Shown: positions 53,292-62,242 of the stretch, in pieces
How the letters are laid out: every line of letters begins with the position of its first letter
How positions within the stretch are numbered: the stretch's first letter is position 1
NCBI RefSeq assembly: GCF_023273895.1
Contig: NZ_CP096883.1
Coordinates: forward strand, 4,836,001 to 4,900,000
Direction: 5' to 3'
DNA from: Sphingobacterium sp. PCS056
Lineage (GTDB): Bacteria; Bacteroidota; Bacteroidia; Sphingobacteriales; Sphingobacteriaceae
Length of the DNA: 64,000 nt
Program-made: the position numbers and the translations under genes
Notes under the pieces: generated by a model
What the model was told of the DNA's origin: nothing
Databases searched by the model: none
Seen by the model: the letters and a program-made list of their open reading frames with translations, nothing else

Positions 53292-55733
53292 TTACTCGTA
53301 AAAATAAACTCTTTTAACCCGTTGTGAGATATTCACCAACAATTCATAGGGAATGGTCCCAATTGCTAATGCGGCCTCTTTCAGATCTGGATAAACAATA
53401 ACTTCATCTTCTTCATTGACATCAATATCGGTAACATCTAACATACACATATCCATACAGATATTACCAATTGTGCGGACTACTTGTCCATTGATAGACA
53501 TCTTACCCACACCGTTTCCAAAACGGCGGTCGTAGCCATCGGCATAACCAATCTTAATGGTCGCAATACGGCTAGCGCGATTTAATACGCCTGCACGATT
53601 GTATCCGACTGTCTCGGTAGCAGCAAGCGATTTGATCTGCGTCACATTAGTTTTCAAAACACTGACTTCTCTAACGGGAAGATCATCACGATCCATATCA
53701 ATTCCATAGAGACCGATCCCCAATCTGACCATGTCAAAATAAGCACTTGGCCATAGATCTATTCCCGATGTAGCAGCGATGTGCCGTATAAAGGAATAAC
53801 CTAACTCCTGCTTAAGTTTGATCGTAAATATATCCAAAAGATGAATTTGATTTTCTGTAAAGGCATGATCCACCTTATTTCCTGCTGATGCTAAGTGCGA
53901 AAAAACAGATTTTACTTTCATTGCCTCTTGATTTTTCAGGACAGCAAGCAGATCATCGATTTCATCAGGCATAAATCCCAATCGATGCATACCCGTATCA
54001 ACTTTGATATGGACGGGAAAGTTTTTTAACTGATGCAGCTCCAAATAACGGAGAAATGAACTTAAAATTCTAAAACTATAGATTTCGGGTTCCAATTTAT
54101 GCTGTACAATGGCATCAAAAGCATTTTCATCAGGACTCATAACCACTATTGGAAGTGTGATACCTCCGTTTCGAAGATCAACACCTTCATCGGCAAAAGC
54201 TACTGTCAAATAATCCACATGGTTAAATTGCAGCAAATTAGCAATTTCAAAACTTCCACTACCATAAGAGAAGGCTTTGACCATAGCCATTAATTTTACT
54301 CCTGCAGGCAATAAGCCTCGGTATATATTAAGATTATGTTCCAGGGCGTTCAAATTGATTTCTAAAATGGTATCATGGGACTTCGCAACCAGTCGTTTAC
54401 TGATCTGCTCAAAGTGGTAATCACGCGCTCCTTTGATCAAGATCGTGGCGTTACTATATTCAATATGCTTAAAATCTTCTATCAACGATGCTGTATCTGG
54501 ATAACTGGTAACTGGTAATGAAAATTGAGCTGGCAACTGACTCAGTATCGGTCCAATAAAAATCAGATCGGTCAGATCACTAGCGTCAATCAATCGTTTC
54601 AATTTACTGATGCTTTTCTCATCATGCAACTCAACACCAGGAATATCGGAAAGAATCAATACTTTACGCGTATTTTGCTTCTGCTGTTTTAGAAAATCCA
54701 GCGCAATCTGCAATGCAACTAAATCATTACTATAGGAATCATCAATGATGGAACTATTATGCTTTCCTTTTTTCAGTTCAAGACGCATTTCCATCGGTTG
54801 CAATGTTGCAATTCGTTCTGCTATGGTTTTGAAATCATATCCAAATGTGATCATGACAGCAATACATGAAATGGCATTTTCAATAGATGCTTGATCGACA
54901 AAAGGAATTTTTACCGTGAAAAACTGTCTGGAGAAACATAAGCTGAGCAAAGTTGCTTGATCGTTCTCTTTTTTAACAGAATAGACCTCCAGTTGGCAGC
55001 TCTCATCTTCGCCCCATGCAAATTTATAGAGCTGAGAAGGCATATAAATATGTTCCAAATATTTTTTTGGATAGATCAATACTTCAGCATCTGTAAAGAG
55101 TTTCAGTTTTTCAGCAATTTTTTCCTCTTTAGAATCAAATCCTGCTTTGTGTGCCACACCAATATTGGTCAGTATTCCATGTGTAGGTCTGATCATATGT
55201 TGAAGTTTTGCCATCTCTCCTACTTCGCTGATCCCAGCTTCTATAATGGCAAAATTGTACTGATCATTTAACTCCCATAAGGATAAAGCAACTCCAAGCT
55301 GCGAGTTATAACTTTTAGGGCTGCGGTATATTTTATATTCAGGAGATAGTAATTGAAAAAGCCATTCTTTAACAATAGTCTTACCGTTGCTCCCTGTAAT
55401 CCCTAAGACCGGGGATTTAAACTGCATCCGTTGATGACCAGCAATGGCCTGTAAGGCTAAGAAAGTATCGGCTACCCATAAAATATTAGCATCTTGCAAT
55501 ACCAGTTCTTGTTGAAAATCATCTTGTAACACAAAATTTCTAATTCCTTTGCTATAGGCATCCATAATAAACTCATGCCCATCCCGACGGTTGACTAAAG
55601 CAAAAAATAACCCTGTTTCTGCATTGACGATTTTGCGTGTATCGTATATCAAATTTTGAATGATACATTGACCATTAACTATAATTGATCTCTTAGGGCC
55701 TATAATCTCCGAAATATCCGCAATGCTGTACAT
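53292..55733 (-). CDS. murF-alr: Fused MurF ligase and alanine racemase
   Basis: The 813-residue protein joins two enzymes of peptidoglycan synthesis. The N-terminal part (about 1-450) is a Mur ligase with the P-loop GITGSNGKT (about 110) and would add D-Ala-D-Ala to the UDP-MurNAc-tripeptide. The C-terminal part (about 455-813) is a PLP alanine racemase with the lysine in AMVKAFSYGSG, HIKVDTGMHRLG and the Tyr of VGYNRAG. The racemase supplies D-alanine. This fusion is characteristic of Bacteroidota. The start at 55733 is divergent from recX. Confidence 0.95.
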   Translation of the reverse strand: MYSIADISEIIGPKRSIIVNGQCIIQNLIYDTRKIVNAETGLFFALVNRRDGHEFIMDAYSKGIRNFVLQDDFQQELVLQDANILWVADTFLALQAIAGHQRMQFKSPVLGITGSNGKTIVKEWLFQLLSPEYKIYRSPKSYNSQLGVALSLWELNDQYNFAIIEAGISEVGEMAKLQHMIRPTHGILTNIGVAHKAGFDSKEEKIAEKLKLFTDAEVLIYPKKYLEHIYMPSQLYKFAWGEDESCQLEVYSVKKENDQATLLSLCFSRQFFTVKIPFVDQASIENAISCIAVMITFGYDFKTIAERIATLQPMEMRLELKKGKHNSSIIDDSYSNDLVALQIALDFLKQQKQNTRKVLILSDIPGVELHDEKSISKLKRLIDASDLTDLIFIGPILSQLPAQFSLPVTSYPDTASLIEDFKHIEYSNATILIKGARDYHFEQISKRLVAKSHDTILEINLNALEHNLNIYRGLLPAGVKLMAMVKAFSYGSGSFEIANLLQFNHVDYLTVAFADEGVDLRNGGITLPIVVMSPDENAFDAIVQHKLEPEIYSFRILSSFLRYLELHQLKNFPVHIKVDTGMHRLGFMPDEIDDLLAVLKNQEAMKVKSVFSHLASAGNKVDHAFTENQIHLLDIFTIKLKQELGYSFIRHIAATSGIDLWPSAYFDMVRLGIGLYGIDMDRDDLPVREVSVLKTNVTQIKSLAATETVGYNRAGVLNRASRIATIKIGYADGYDRRFGNGVGKMSINGQVVRTIGNICMDMCMLDVTDIDVNEEDEVIVYPDLKEAALAIGTIPYELLVNISQRVKRVYFYE

Positions 55734-55785
55734 GATTAAAAATTTTATTCAATCAAAGCTCCACATTTTTTCAGTAAGTTCAATA

Positions 55786-55793
55786 TATTTTTG
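55786..55793 (+). promoter_or_regulatory. Candidate -7 promoter element of recX
   Basis: TATTTTTG matches TAnnTTTG exactly, 12 bases ahead of ATG 55806; it overlaps the TTG at 55791, so the ATG is the better start. Confidence 0.4.
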
Positions 55794-55805
55794 AAATTTG
55801 TAAAG

Positions 55806-56294
55806 ATGTTTGACGAAGAGAAAAAAAGAAAAAAAATATACACACCTAAGCAGGCGTTGCTCAAAGCGGAGAGTTATTGTGCGTATCAAGAACGGGCGCA
55901 ACAAGAAGTACGGGATAAATTATATGATTGGGGACTACACGAAGAAGATGTTGAACAAATCATCTCGCAATTGATATCAGAGAATTTCTTAAATGAAGAA
56001 CGCTTTGCGATCGCTTATACCTTAGGTAAGCTCCGGATGAAGAGTTGGGGGAAAATAAAGATCAAACAGTCGTTAAAATTTAAACGAGTTTCAGAACCTT
56101 TAATTAAAATTGCATTTTCTAAAATTGATATGGATGAATATGAGGATAAGCTCAACGAGCTGATCGATAAAAAAAAGCTTTTAATAAAAGATAAAGATCC
56201 TTATATAATCAAGAATAAGCTATTTCAATATGCTTTATCCCGCGGTTTTGAAAGTGATATTATTTCTTCTGTCCTGAAAGAAAAGGGATTATAA
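55806..56294 (+). CDS. recX: Regulatory protein RecX
   Basis: The 162-residue protein shows the three-helix RecX repeats: KAESYCAYQERAQQEVRDKLYDWGL, VEQIISQLISENFLNEERFAIAY and KLFQYALSRGFESDIISSVL. RecX binds RecA filaments and limits recombination and SOS induction. Start at ATG 55806 is chosen (the upstream TTG lies in a promoter-like box). recA is not adjacent, as is usual in this phylum. Two tRNA genes follow. Confidence 0.9.
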   Translation: MFDEEKKRKKIYTPKQALLKAESYCAYQERAQQEVRDKLYDWGLHEEDVEQIISQLISENFLNEERFAIAYTLGKLRMKSWGKIKIKQSLKFKRVSEPLIKIAFSKIDMDEYEDKLNELIDKKKLLIKDKDPYIIKNKLFQYALSRGFESDIISSVLKEKGL

Positions 56295-56393
56295 AAAAAA
56301 CAAAATAAAGCTGGTATGAAAATTTGTTTTTTTAATTATTAGCTCTATATTTGCATCACCAAAACAGAAAACAACTTGTTAGCTGTTAGTAAT

Positions 56394-56469
56394 GCGAAAA
56401 TAGCTCAGCTGGTAGAGCACAACCTTGCCAAGGTTGGGGTCGCGAGTTCGAATCTCGTTTTTCGCTCCA
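56394..56469 (+). tRNA. tRNA-Gly (anticodon GCC)
   Basis: The sequence folds into a complete cloverleaf: acceptor GCGAAAA/TTTTCGC, discriminator T, D-arm with AGCTCAGCTGGTAGAGCA, and anticodon stem CAACC/GGTTG around loop TTGCCAA (anticodon GCC). The T-arm is CGAG-TTCGAAT-CTCG, and the 3' CCA is encoded. Confidence 0.97.
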
Positions 56470-56483
56470 CATTAAGATCACCT

Positions 56484-56568
56484 GCCTAGGTGGTGGAACT
56501 GGTAGACACGCAGGACTTAAAATCCTGTTTCCGTTAAGGAAGTGCGGGTTCGATTCCCGCCCTAGGTA
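56484..56568 (+). tRNA. tRNA-Leu (anticodon TAA)
   Basis: A class II tRNA with acceptor GCCTAGG/CCTAGGT, discriminator A, and anticodon stem CAGGA/TCCTG around loop CTTAAAA (anticodon TAA). It has a long variable arm and a T-arm with GGTTCGATTCC. It reads TTA codons, the most frequent leucine codon in AT-rich genomes. CCA is not encoded in full. It is 14 bases after tRNA-Gly and probably shares its transcript. Confidence 0.96.
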
Positions 56569-56569
56569 C

Positions 56570-56600
56570 AAGAAAGCTCATCCAAAAGATGAGCTTTCTT
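56570..56600 (+). terminator. Hairpin terminator of the tRNA pair
   Basis: A perfect 13-bp stem (56570-56582 with 56588-56600), 5-base loop and a T-run; it starts two bases after the tRNA-Leu. Confidence 0.9.
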
Positions 56601-56606
56601 GTTTTT

Positions 56607-57187
56607 AAACAATTGTTCTAAAGCTAATGTAATACACACCTCTGTATTCAGCATCGTTGACCAAAATCCGATTTCTTTTTGCATGTAATGAACTCCATCT
56701 GCTAAAAATTAAACTCCTGTTTTTCGTTAAGAATTTATAAATCCGATTCCCATTAATATATCTACAAAGGACAACTTTTTAGGGATTTTTCATTCTAATT
56801 TATTAAGCCAGCACACTGCATTCACACTTCGTAATTAATGAACAGCACCTTGTTAATTAGTAACTATATCATAGATATAATTCAGAGCTATTATAGAGGA
56901 TTTGTATAGGGTTTCTATAGATAAATCTCTATAATACCTGTAGAAAATCACTATAAATTTTGTTGTATATCTGAAGTAATATAGAATCTAACCATCACCC
57001 CGTCTGAATCATTATACGCTCTTGCAAACATGATTGACGCTACCTAGAAAAAAATCCTTTAACTTTATTTACACTTCCTTAAGAAATACGGATGCGAGTT
57101 TATAAATTTATATACCTTTAGCATCTGATCCCTTATTCAAAAGTTGCACAAATACTAAGAGAAAAAAGAATTAAAAAAACCTTGCCT
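56607..57187. other. Gene-free stretch with a nested hairpin
   Basis: No gene is seen in these 581 AT-rich bases. A nested inverted repeat stands out: outer arms ATTATAGAG (56890-56898) and CTCTATAAT (56927-56935), continued by GATTT/AAAT with one bulge, and an inner TATAG-GGTTT-CTATA (56905-56919). It has no T-run. Its role is unknown. Confidence 0.45.
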
Positions 57188-57766
57188 ATGATAGCTAACA
57201 TCAAGATCACAGAAAGCAAAATTTTATCCGATAATTGGTACATCCTAAGAAAAATAACCTACGAATATTTAAAAAAGGATGGTACAACGATGACCCAAAG
57301 TAGAGAGGCTTATGACAGAGGAAACGGCGCAACTATTTTATTGTACAACACAGAGCAGAAAACAGTGATTCTTACCCGACAATTTCGGCTTCCAACATTT
57401 ATTAATGGAAATGAAACAGGCCTGATGATTGAAGCTTGCGCAGGTTTACTGGATAAAGATAATGCAGAAGATTGTATTAGAAGAGAGACGGAGGAAGAAA
57501 CAGGCTATAAAATTACAGATGTAAGAAAGATTTTTGAAGCTTATATGTCTCCTGGATCCGTTACAGAAATTCTGCATTTTTTTATAGCCGAATATGCAAA
57601 AGAAATGAAAGTCAGTGAAGGTGGAGGACTGGACCATGAAGAAGAAAATATTGAGGTATTAGAATTGTATATCTCCGAAGCTATGCGGATGGTAGCGAGC
57701 GGTGAGGTCAAAGATGCTAAAACAATTATGTTGCTGCAATATATTAAATTACACGGTATTTTATAA
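57188..57766 (+). CDS. nudK: NUDIX hydrolase, GDP-mannose pyrophosphatase (NudK-like)
   Basis: The 192-residue protein has the NUDIX box at about residues 86-107 (GLLDKD...RRETEEETG) with R99-E100 and the metal-binding E103-E104. The overall pattern, with NGATILLYNTEQKTVILTRQFR and PTFINGNETGLMIEACAG, fits NudK, which splits GDP-mannose to GMP and mannose-1-phosphate. The start at ATG 57188 is preferred over TTG at 57182. It is a single gene ahead of the thiamine operon. Confidence 0.87.
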   Translation: MIANIKITESKILSDNWYILRKITYEYLKKDGTTMTQSREAYDRGNGATILLYNTEQKTVILTRQFRLPTFINGNETGLMIEACAGLLDKDNAEDCIRRETEEETGYKITDVRKIFEAYMSPGSVTEILHFFIAEYAKEMKVSEGGGLDHEEENIEVLELYISEAMRMVASGEVKDAKTIMLLQYIKLHGIL

Positions 57767-57921
57767 TTGCAAATAGCAATTTGTATTCCTTCTCCTTACT
57801 ATAGCTGATTATATATGCCAATAACAAGAGCGGGTATATTGTTGTGTCACAAAACAATGGATAGACAAAAATAAATCTACCTCTTTTCTTTTATTCATAT
57901 TTTTTTTCTAGTTTAGTGGAA

Positions 57922-58008
57922 ACTTTAGGGGTGTCTGCAAGATTTGCAGGCTGAGATTTTACCCTTAGAACCTGATCCGGGTCATACTGGCGTAGGGAAA
58001 AGTAAGAT
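57922..58008 (+). promoter_or_regulatory. TPP riboswitch (THI element)
   Basis: The conserved THI-box parts are present in order: GGGGTG, then GCAGGCTGAGA, then ACCCTTAGAACCTGATCCGGGTCATACTGGCGTAGGGAA in its usual form. It lies 72 bases upstream of the first thiamine gene (thiS), so thiamine pyrophosphate should switch off the whole operon. No separate terminator hairpin is obvious before thiS. Confidence 0.95.
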
Positions 58009-58079
58009 GTCTTCATTGTGCATATACCTGCATAACTGTGGCCATTCCTAAAGTTTTTTATTTAAAAATTTTTAAAGGA

Positions 58080-58286
58080 ATGGAACTTACGATCAATCAC
58101 CAATCACGTTTTTTTGAACAGCCTCCCTCCTCTTTGGAAGGTTTGATGCTTTTGGAATTTCCAGAAAAAAGTAAAGGCATTGCTGTTGCCATTAATAACC
58201 AAGTCATACCCAAAACGGCTTGGGCAACAACCCCATTACGCCATCAAGATTCAATTCTCGTCATTTCTGCTACGCAAGGCGGATAA
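58080..58286 (+). CDS. thiS: Sulfur carrier protein ThiS
   Basis: The 68-residue protein has the ubiquitin-like fold features of ThiS and ends in the Gly-Gly tail (ATQGG) that is adenylated and loaded with sulfur. The start is ATG 58080; an upstream GTG at 58038 would add 14 residues not found in the family. AAAGGA just before the ATG is the only purine-rich ribosome site in this operon. ThiS passes sulfur to ThiG for the thiazole ring. Confidence 0.92.
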   Translation: MELTINHQSRFFEQPPSSLEGLMLLEFPEKSKGIAVAINNQVIPKTAWATTPLRHQDSILVISATQGG

Positions 58287-58312
58287 TTCATTTACACCTA
58301 TAATACACCATT

Positions 58313-60127
58313 ATGTTAGAACAAACCATTACCCAAACCCCTTTCCCAAATTCGAAAAAAGTCTACATCCCTGGAAAACTCTTTCCAATTCAGGTAGCTA
58401 TGCGTGAAATTACACTCAGTGCAACTAAATTGAGCAAAGGTGGTGTAGAAATCAATCCTCCTGTTACCATTTATGATACATCAGGTCCATATACCGATGA
58501 TGATGCAAAGATCGATATCCGTAAGGGGCTACCTCGCACTCGAGAAAGTTGGATATTGGATAGACAAGATGTTGAAATTTTACCCCAGATCAGTTCGGAT
58601 TATGGTCAAGAACGATTGGCAGATACGGATCTGGATGAACTTCGTTTTGAATACAGCCATAAACCTAAAAAAGCTTTAGCAGGTCATAACGTTAGTCAAT
58701 TACATTATGCTAGAAAAGGGATCATCACTCCAGAAATGGAGTATGTGGCTATTCGTGAAAACCAACGTATCGAGCAAATAGAAGCGGCGACAATGGGTAT
58801 GGAACATCAACATGCGGGACATAGTTTTGGTGCTCGAACACCCAAGAAACTGATCACAGCGGAATTTGTACGTGAAGAAATCGCAGCAGGTAGAGCCATC
58901 ATCCCGAATAATATCAATCACCCAGAAAGTGAACCGATGATTATCGGACGTAATTTTTTAGTGAAAATAAATGCCAATATTGGCAATAGTGCAGTGACGT
59001 CCAGTATTGAAGAAGAGGTAGACAAAGCGGTATGGGCATGTCGCTGGGGTGCAGATACGATAATGGATCTTTCAACGGGTAAAAATATCCATGAAACACG
59101 TGAATGGATCATCCGTAATTCGCCCGTTCCAATCGGCACAGTACCGATATATCAAGCTTTGGAAAAAGTAAAAGGTGTAGCAGAAGATCTGACTTGGGAG
59201 ATATTTAGAGACACCTTAATTGAACAAGCGGAACAGGGTGTTTCCTATTTCACGATTCATGCAGGAGTATTGTTGAGATATATTCATCTGACAGCAAAAC
59301 GCGTAACGGGAATTGTATCTCGTGGTGGATCGATCATGGCAAAATGGTGTTTATTTCATCATAAGGAAAACTTTTTATATACGCACTTTGAAGATATCTG
59401 TCAGATTATGAAGCAATACGATGTGGCCTTTTCGCTAGGTGATGGTCTACGCCCTGGCTCTATTGCCGATGCGAACGATGCTGCACAGTTTGCTGAATTA
59501 GAGACTTTAGGTGAATTAACTAAAATTGCATGGAAGCATGATGTACAGGTTATGATTGAAGGGCCTGGTCATGTACCGATGCACATGATCAAGGAAAACA
59601 TGGACAAACAGCTTGCAGTCTGTGATGAAGCACCTTTTTATACGTTGGGTCCATTGACAACAGATATTGCTCCGGGTTATGATCACATTACATCTGCAAT
59701 TGGCGCGGCTATGATCGGATGGTTTGGATGTGCCATGCTTTGCTACGTTACTCCTAAGGAACATCTTGGATTGCCTAACCGAAAAGATGTGAAAGATGGG
59801 GTCATTACCTATAAATTGGCAGCACATGCTGCGGATCTAGCCAAAGGGCATCCTGGTGCACAATATCGCGATAATGCTTTGAGCAAGGCTAGGTTTGAGT
59901 TCCGTTGGGAAGATCAGTTTAATCTTTCATTGGATCCCGATACAGCGCGAGAATTTCACGATGAAACACTACCTGCTGATGGTGCAAAAGTGGCACACTT
60001 CTGTTCGATGTGCGGTCCCAAATTTTGTTCGATGAAGATTACCCAAGAGATACGCGATTCTGCAGAACAGGGAATGATGGATATGTCTAAAGAATTTATC
60101 GAGCAAGGTAAAGAGCTATATCTATGA
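58313..60127 (+). CDS. thiC: Phosphomethylpyrimidine synthase ThiC
   Basis: The 604-residue radical-SAM enzyme converts 5-aminoimidazole ribotide to hydroxymethylpyrimidine phosphate. The C-terminal cluster motif CSMCGPKFC lies at about residues 564-572. Core motifs include GNSAVTSSIEEEVDK, RPGSIADANDAAQFAE and EGPGHVPMHMI. Length is normal. It overlaps the next gene by four bases (ATGA). In this operon it provides the pyrimidine half of thiamine. Confidence 0.96.
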   Translation: MLEQTITQTPFPNSKKVYIPGKLFPIQVAMREITLSATKLSKGGVEINPPVTIYDTSGPYTDDDAKIDIRKGLPRTRESWILDRQDVEILPQISSDYGQERLADTDLDELRFEYSHKPKKALAGHNVSQLHYARKGIITPEMEYVAIRENQRIEQIEAATMGMEHQHAGHSFGARTPKKLITAEFVREEIAAGRAIIPNNINHPESEPMIIGRNFLVKINANIGNSAVTSSIEEEVDKAVWACRWGADTIMDLSTGKNIHETREWIIRNSPVPIGTVPIYQALEKVKGVAEDLTWEIFRDTLIEQAEQGVSYFTIHAGVLLRYIHLTAKRVTGIVSRGGSIMAKWCLFHHKENFLYTHFEDICQIMKQYDVAFSLGDGLRPGSIADANDAAQFAELETLGELTKIAWKHDVQVMIEGPGHVPMHMIKENMDKQLAVCDEAPFYTLGPLTTDIAPGYDHITSAIGAAMIGWFGCAMLCYVTPKEHLGLPNRKDVKDGVITYKLAAHAADLAKGHPGAQYRDNALSKARFEFRWEDQFNLSLDPDTAREFHDETLPADGAKVAHFCSMCGPKFCSMKITQEIRDSAEQGMMDMSKEFIEQGKELYL

Positions 60128-60720
60128 TCCTAGTTGTGACTGCTGAACAGGCTGTACCTCGTGAACTACAAGTGATCAATGATATACTAGATGCGGGATT
60201 GGAACTGTTACACATTCGGAAGTATAGCTTTTCTGATGATGAAATGTCTCAATTTATTAACGGAATAGCAACTCGTTATCGAAATCGCCTTGTCATGCAT
60301 AGTCATCATCATCTGGCGGAATCGTTGAACATCGAGAGATTGCATTTTAATGAGCATGATCGAAAATTGGGGATACAAAATAAGTTCAGTCAACAGATCA
60401 TCCGATCAACATCAGTACATAGCATCCACGATTTTAACAGCTTGGATCACAGATGGTCCTACGCTTTGCTTAGTCCAATGTTTTTAAGCATTTCAAAACT
60501 TAATCATGGGTCTAAACACACCGTAAAAAAAGAACTCATATACCGTGACAACCAGCAGGTTCATTTAATAGGACTTGCTGGCATCCACGCCGAAAACATC
60601 ATCTCTTTATATCAGGATGGCGTTGATGGAGTAGCATTACTGGGAGCCATCTGGAAAAGCGAACAACCTTTGATCAGTTTTAATGAATGTCTACAGATAG
60701 ACCTTTCTTACTCATCATAG
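60124..60720 (+). CDS. ThiE/TenI-like protein with altered active site
   Basis: The 198-residue protein has the TIM-barrel layout of thiamine phosphate synthase/TenI, but its motifs are changed. The substrate loop reads LLHIRKYSF rather than VQLRxK. The NDRxxxA motif is replaced by VMHSHHHLAESL. The phosphate-binding GPxFxTxTK reads LSPMFLSISK. A true ThiE follows downstream, so this copy may be a TenI-like thiazole isomerase or a regulatory paralog. Such a second copy after thiC is frequent in Bacteroidota operons. Confidence 0.75.
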   Translation: MILVVTAEQAVPRELQVINDILDAGLELLHIRKYSFSDDEMSQFINGIATRYRNRLVMHSHHHLAESLNIERLHFNEHDRKLGIQNKFSQQIIRSTSVHSIHDFNSLDHRWSYALLSPMFLSISKLNHGSKHTVKKELIYRDNQQVHLIGLAGIHAENIISLYQDGVDGVALLGAIWKSEQPLISFNECLQIDLSYSS

Positions 60721-60794
60721 TAGACCTTGATCCTAATGGTGGTACGGGTAGCAGTAAGCTTATAGGATATAACCATATTGAACTATGTCAATTA
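60687..60794 (+). pseudogene. thiD: Remnant of thiD (HMP/HMP-P kinase), N-terminal stub only
   Basis: ATG 60687, inside the end of the ThiE-like gene, opens a 35-codon frame that starts MSTDRPFLLIIVDLDPNGG and goes on with TGSSKLIGYN before a stop at 60792. The beginning matches the ThiD opening (RPFVLxIAGxDPSGGAG in relatives; TIAGTDPSGGAG in E. coli). The remaining 230 residues of the kinase are absent, and 57 bases later thiE starts. The expected place of thiD in this phylum is exactly here. So the gene appears to have been lost by deletion and decay. Confidence 0.7.
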
Positions 60795-60851
60795 TGAAAA
60801 TCTATATCAGACAATTTTTAAACAGTTAAAACAATCTTATCGGTCAACATC

Positions 60852-61478
60852 ATGTTTAGTAAAATTCAATATATATCACAGGGAAATACTGCTCTGGAAC
60901 AGGAAACGAATATTAGAAACGCACTACAAGCTGGTGCAGATTGGATTCAATTACGTTGGAAAGAAGGCAATGAAGATCAGTTATTAACATTAGCCGTCTG
61001 TATTAAACAACTGTGCTTTCAATATGGTGCAAAACTGATCATCAATGATCATGTTCACATTGCTAAAGCTGTTGATGCTACTGGTGTTCATCTGGGATTG
61101 ACGGATAGCAGCATACGGGACGCACGATTATTACTGGGCTCAAAGAAGATTATTGGAGGTACAGCAAATAGTCTATCTGATGTACAGCAACGAATAGCAG
61201 AAAACTGCGATTACATTGGTCTTGGACCGCTGCGTTTTACCTCTACTAAAGAAAAGCTAAGTCCTATATTAGGATTCATAGGATATCAGGAGATCATTCA
61301 AAATTTAAGAACAAAAGGAACTGACTTTCCTCCTATTTTTGCTATCGGAGGAATCTTACTCGAAGATATTACCCTTCTTCAAGAAATGGGTATATATGGC
61401 GTAGCACTCTCAGGTCTGATCACAAAAAAACCTCAACTTATTCAAGAACTTAAAAATAAACTGCAATGGAAACTTTAA
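60852..61478 (+). CDS. thiE: Thiamine phosphate synthase ThiE
   Basis: The 208-residue enzyme joins HMP-PP and thiazole phosphate. Conserved parts are QLRWKE (substrate loop), INDHVHIAKAVDATGVHLG, YIGLGPLRFTSTKEK (phosphate loop) and FAIGGI. The usual GxxD after GVHLG reads GLTD. Its start is 57 bases after the decayed thiD remnant, and its end overlaps thiG by 13 bases. Confidence 0.9.
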   Translation: MFSKIQYISQGNTALEQETNIRNALQAGADWIQLRWKEGNEDQLLTLAVCIKQLCFQYGAKLIINDHVHIAKAVDATGVHLGLTDSSIRDARLLLGSKKIIGGTANSLSDVQQRIAENCDYIGLGPLRFTSTKEKLSPILGFIGYQEIIQNLRTKGTDFPPIFAIGGILLEDITLLQEMGIYGVALSGLITKKPQLIQELKNKLQWKL

Positions 61479-62236
61479 AAATAGCAGATCGCATATTTCA
61501 TTCTCGACTTTTCTTAGGAACAGGAAAGTTTGGTCACCTCAATCAAATGCAAGAATCCTTGGTTGCGTCGGGTTCTGAAATGGTTACCATGGCTTTAAAA
61601 CGCTTGGATCATCAGTCTTCCTCAGATACATTTTTAGAAGCTTTGCAGATTCCATCAGTACATTTGTTGCCAAATACTTCGGGAGCGCGCAATGCTAAGG
61701 AAGCTATATTGGCGGCACAACTCGCTCGGGAGGCTTTGGAAACCGATTGGGTAAAATTGGAAATCCACCCTGATTCTCGTTATCTCATGCCTGATCCTAT
61801 TGAAACGCTATTAGCTACTGAACAGTTGGCAAAACTAGGTTTTATTGTGCTACCGTATATACATGCCGACCCCGTGCTCTGTAAGCGTCTGGAGGACGTT
61901 GGAACGGCAGCGGTCATGCCATTAGCAGCGCCTATAGGGAGTAATAAGGGATTGCGTACCATAGATTTTTTAGAAATGATTATTGCGCAAAGCCAAGTGC
62001 CTGTGATCGTAGATGCTGGTATCGGCGCACCATCTGATGCTGCAAAAGCAATGGAAATTGGTGCCGATGCCGTACTGGTCAACACTGCAATCGCAACAGC
62101 AACTTATCCGGTACAAATGGCTGAAGCATTTAAAGAAGCCGTGATCGCAGGAAGAAAAGCCTATCATGCGGGCTTAGGCGGAGTGGAAAATCGAGCCATG
62201 GCATCTAGTCCTCTAACCTCATTTTTAATCGATTAA
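61466..62236 (+). CDS. thiG: Thiazole synthase ThiG
   Basis: The 256-residue TIM-barrel enzyme builds the thiazole phosphate from deoxyxylulose phosphate, dehydroglycine and ThiS-thiocarboxylate. Typical segments are FLGTGKFG (16-23), KLEIHPDSRYLMPDP (Schiff-base lysine region) and the phosphate-binding DAGIGAPSDAAKAMEIGADAV split over about 170-190. Length is normal. It is followed after six bases by thiH, its partner. Confidence 0.94.
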   Translation: METLKIADRIFHSRLFLGTGKFGHLNQMQESLVASGSEMVTMALKRLDHQSSSDTFLEALQIPSVHLLPNTSGARNAKEAILAAQLAREALETDWVKLEIHPDSRYLMPDPIETLLATEQLAKLGFIVLPYIHADPVLCKRLEDVGTAAVMPLAAPIGSNKGLRTIDFLEMIIAQSQVPVIVDAGIGAPSDAAKAMEIGADAVLVNTAIATATYPVQMAEAFKEAVIAGRKAYHAGLGGVENRAMASSPLTSFLID

Positions 62237-62242
62237 ACTATT

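Noticed and set aside
56386..56571. 61-codon minus-strand frame
   Set aside because: It is the antisense of the tRNA-Gly/tRNA-Leu pair.
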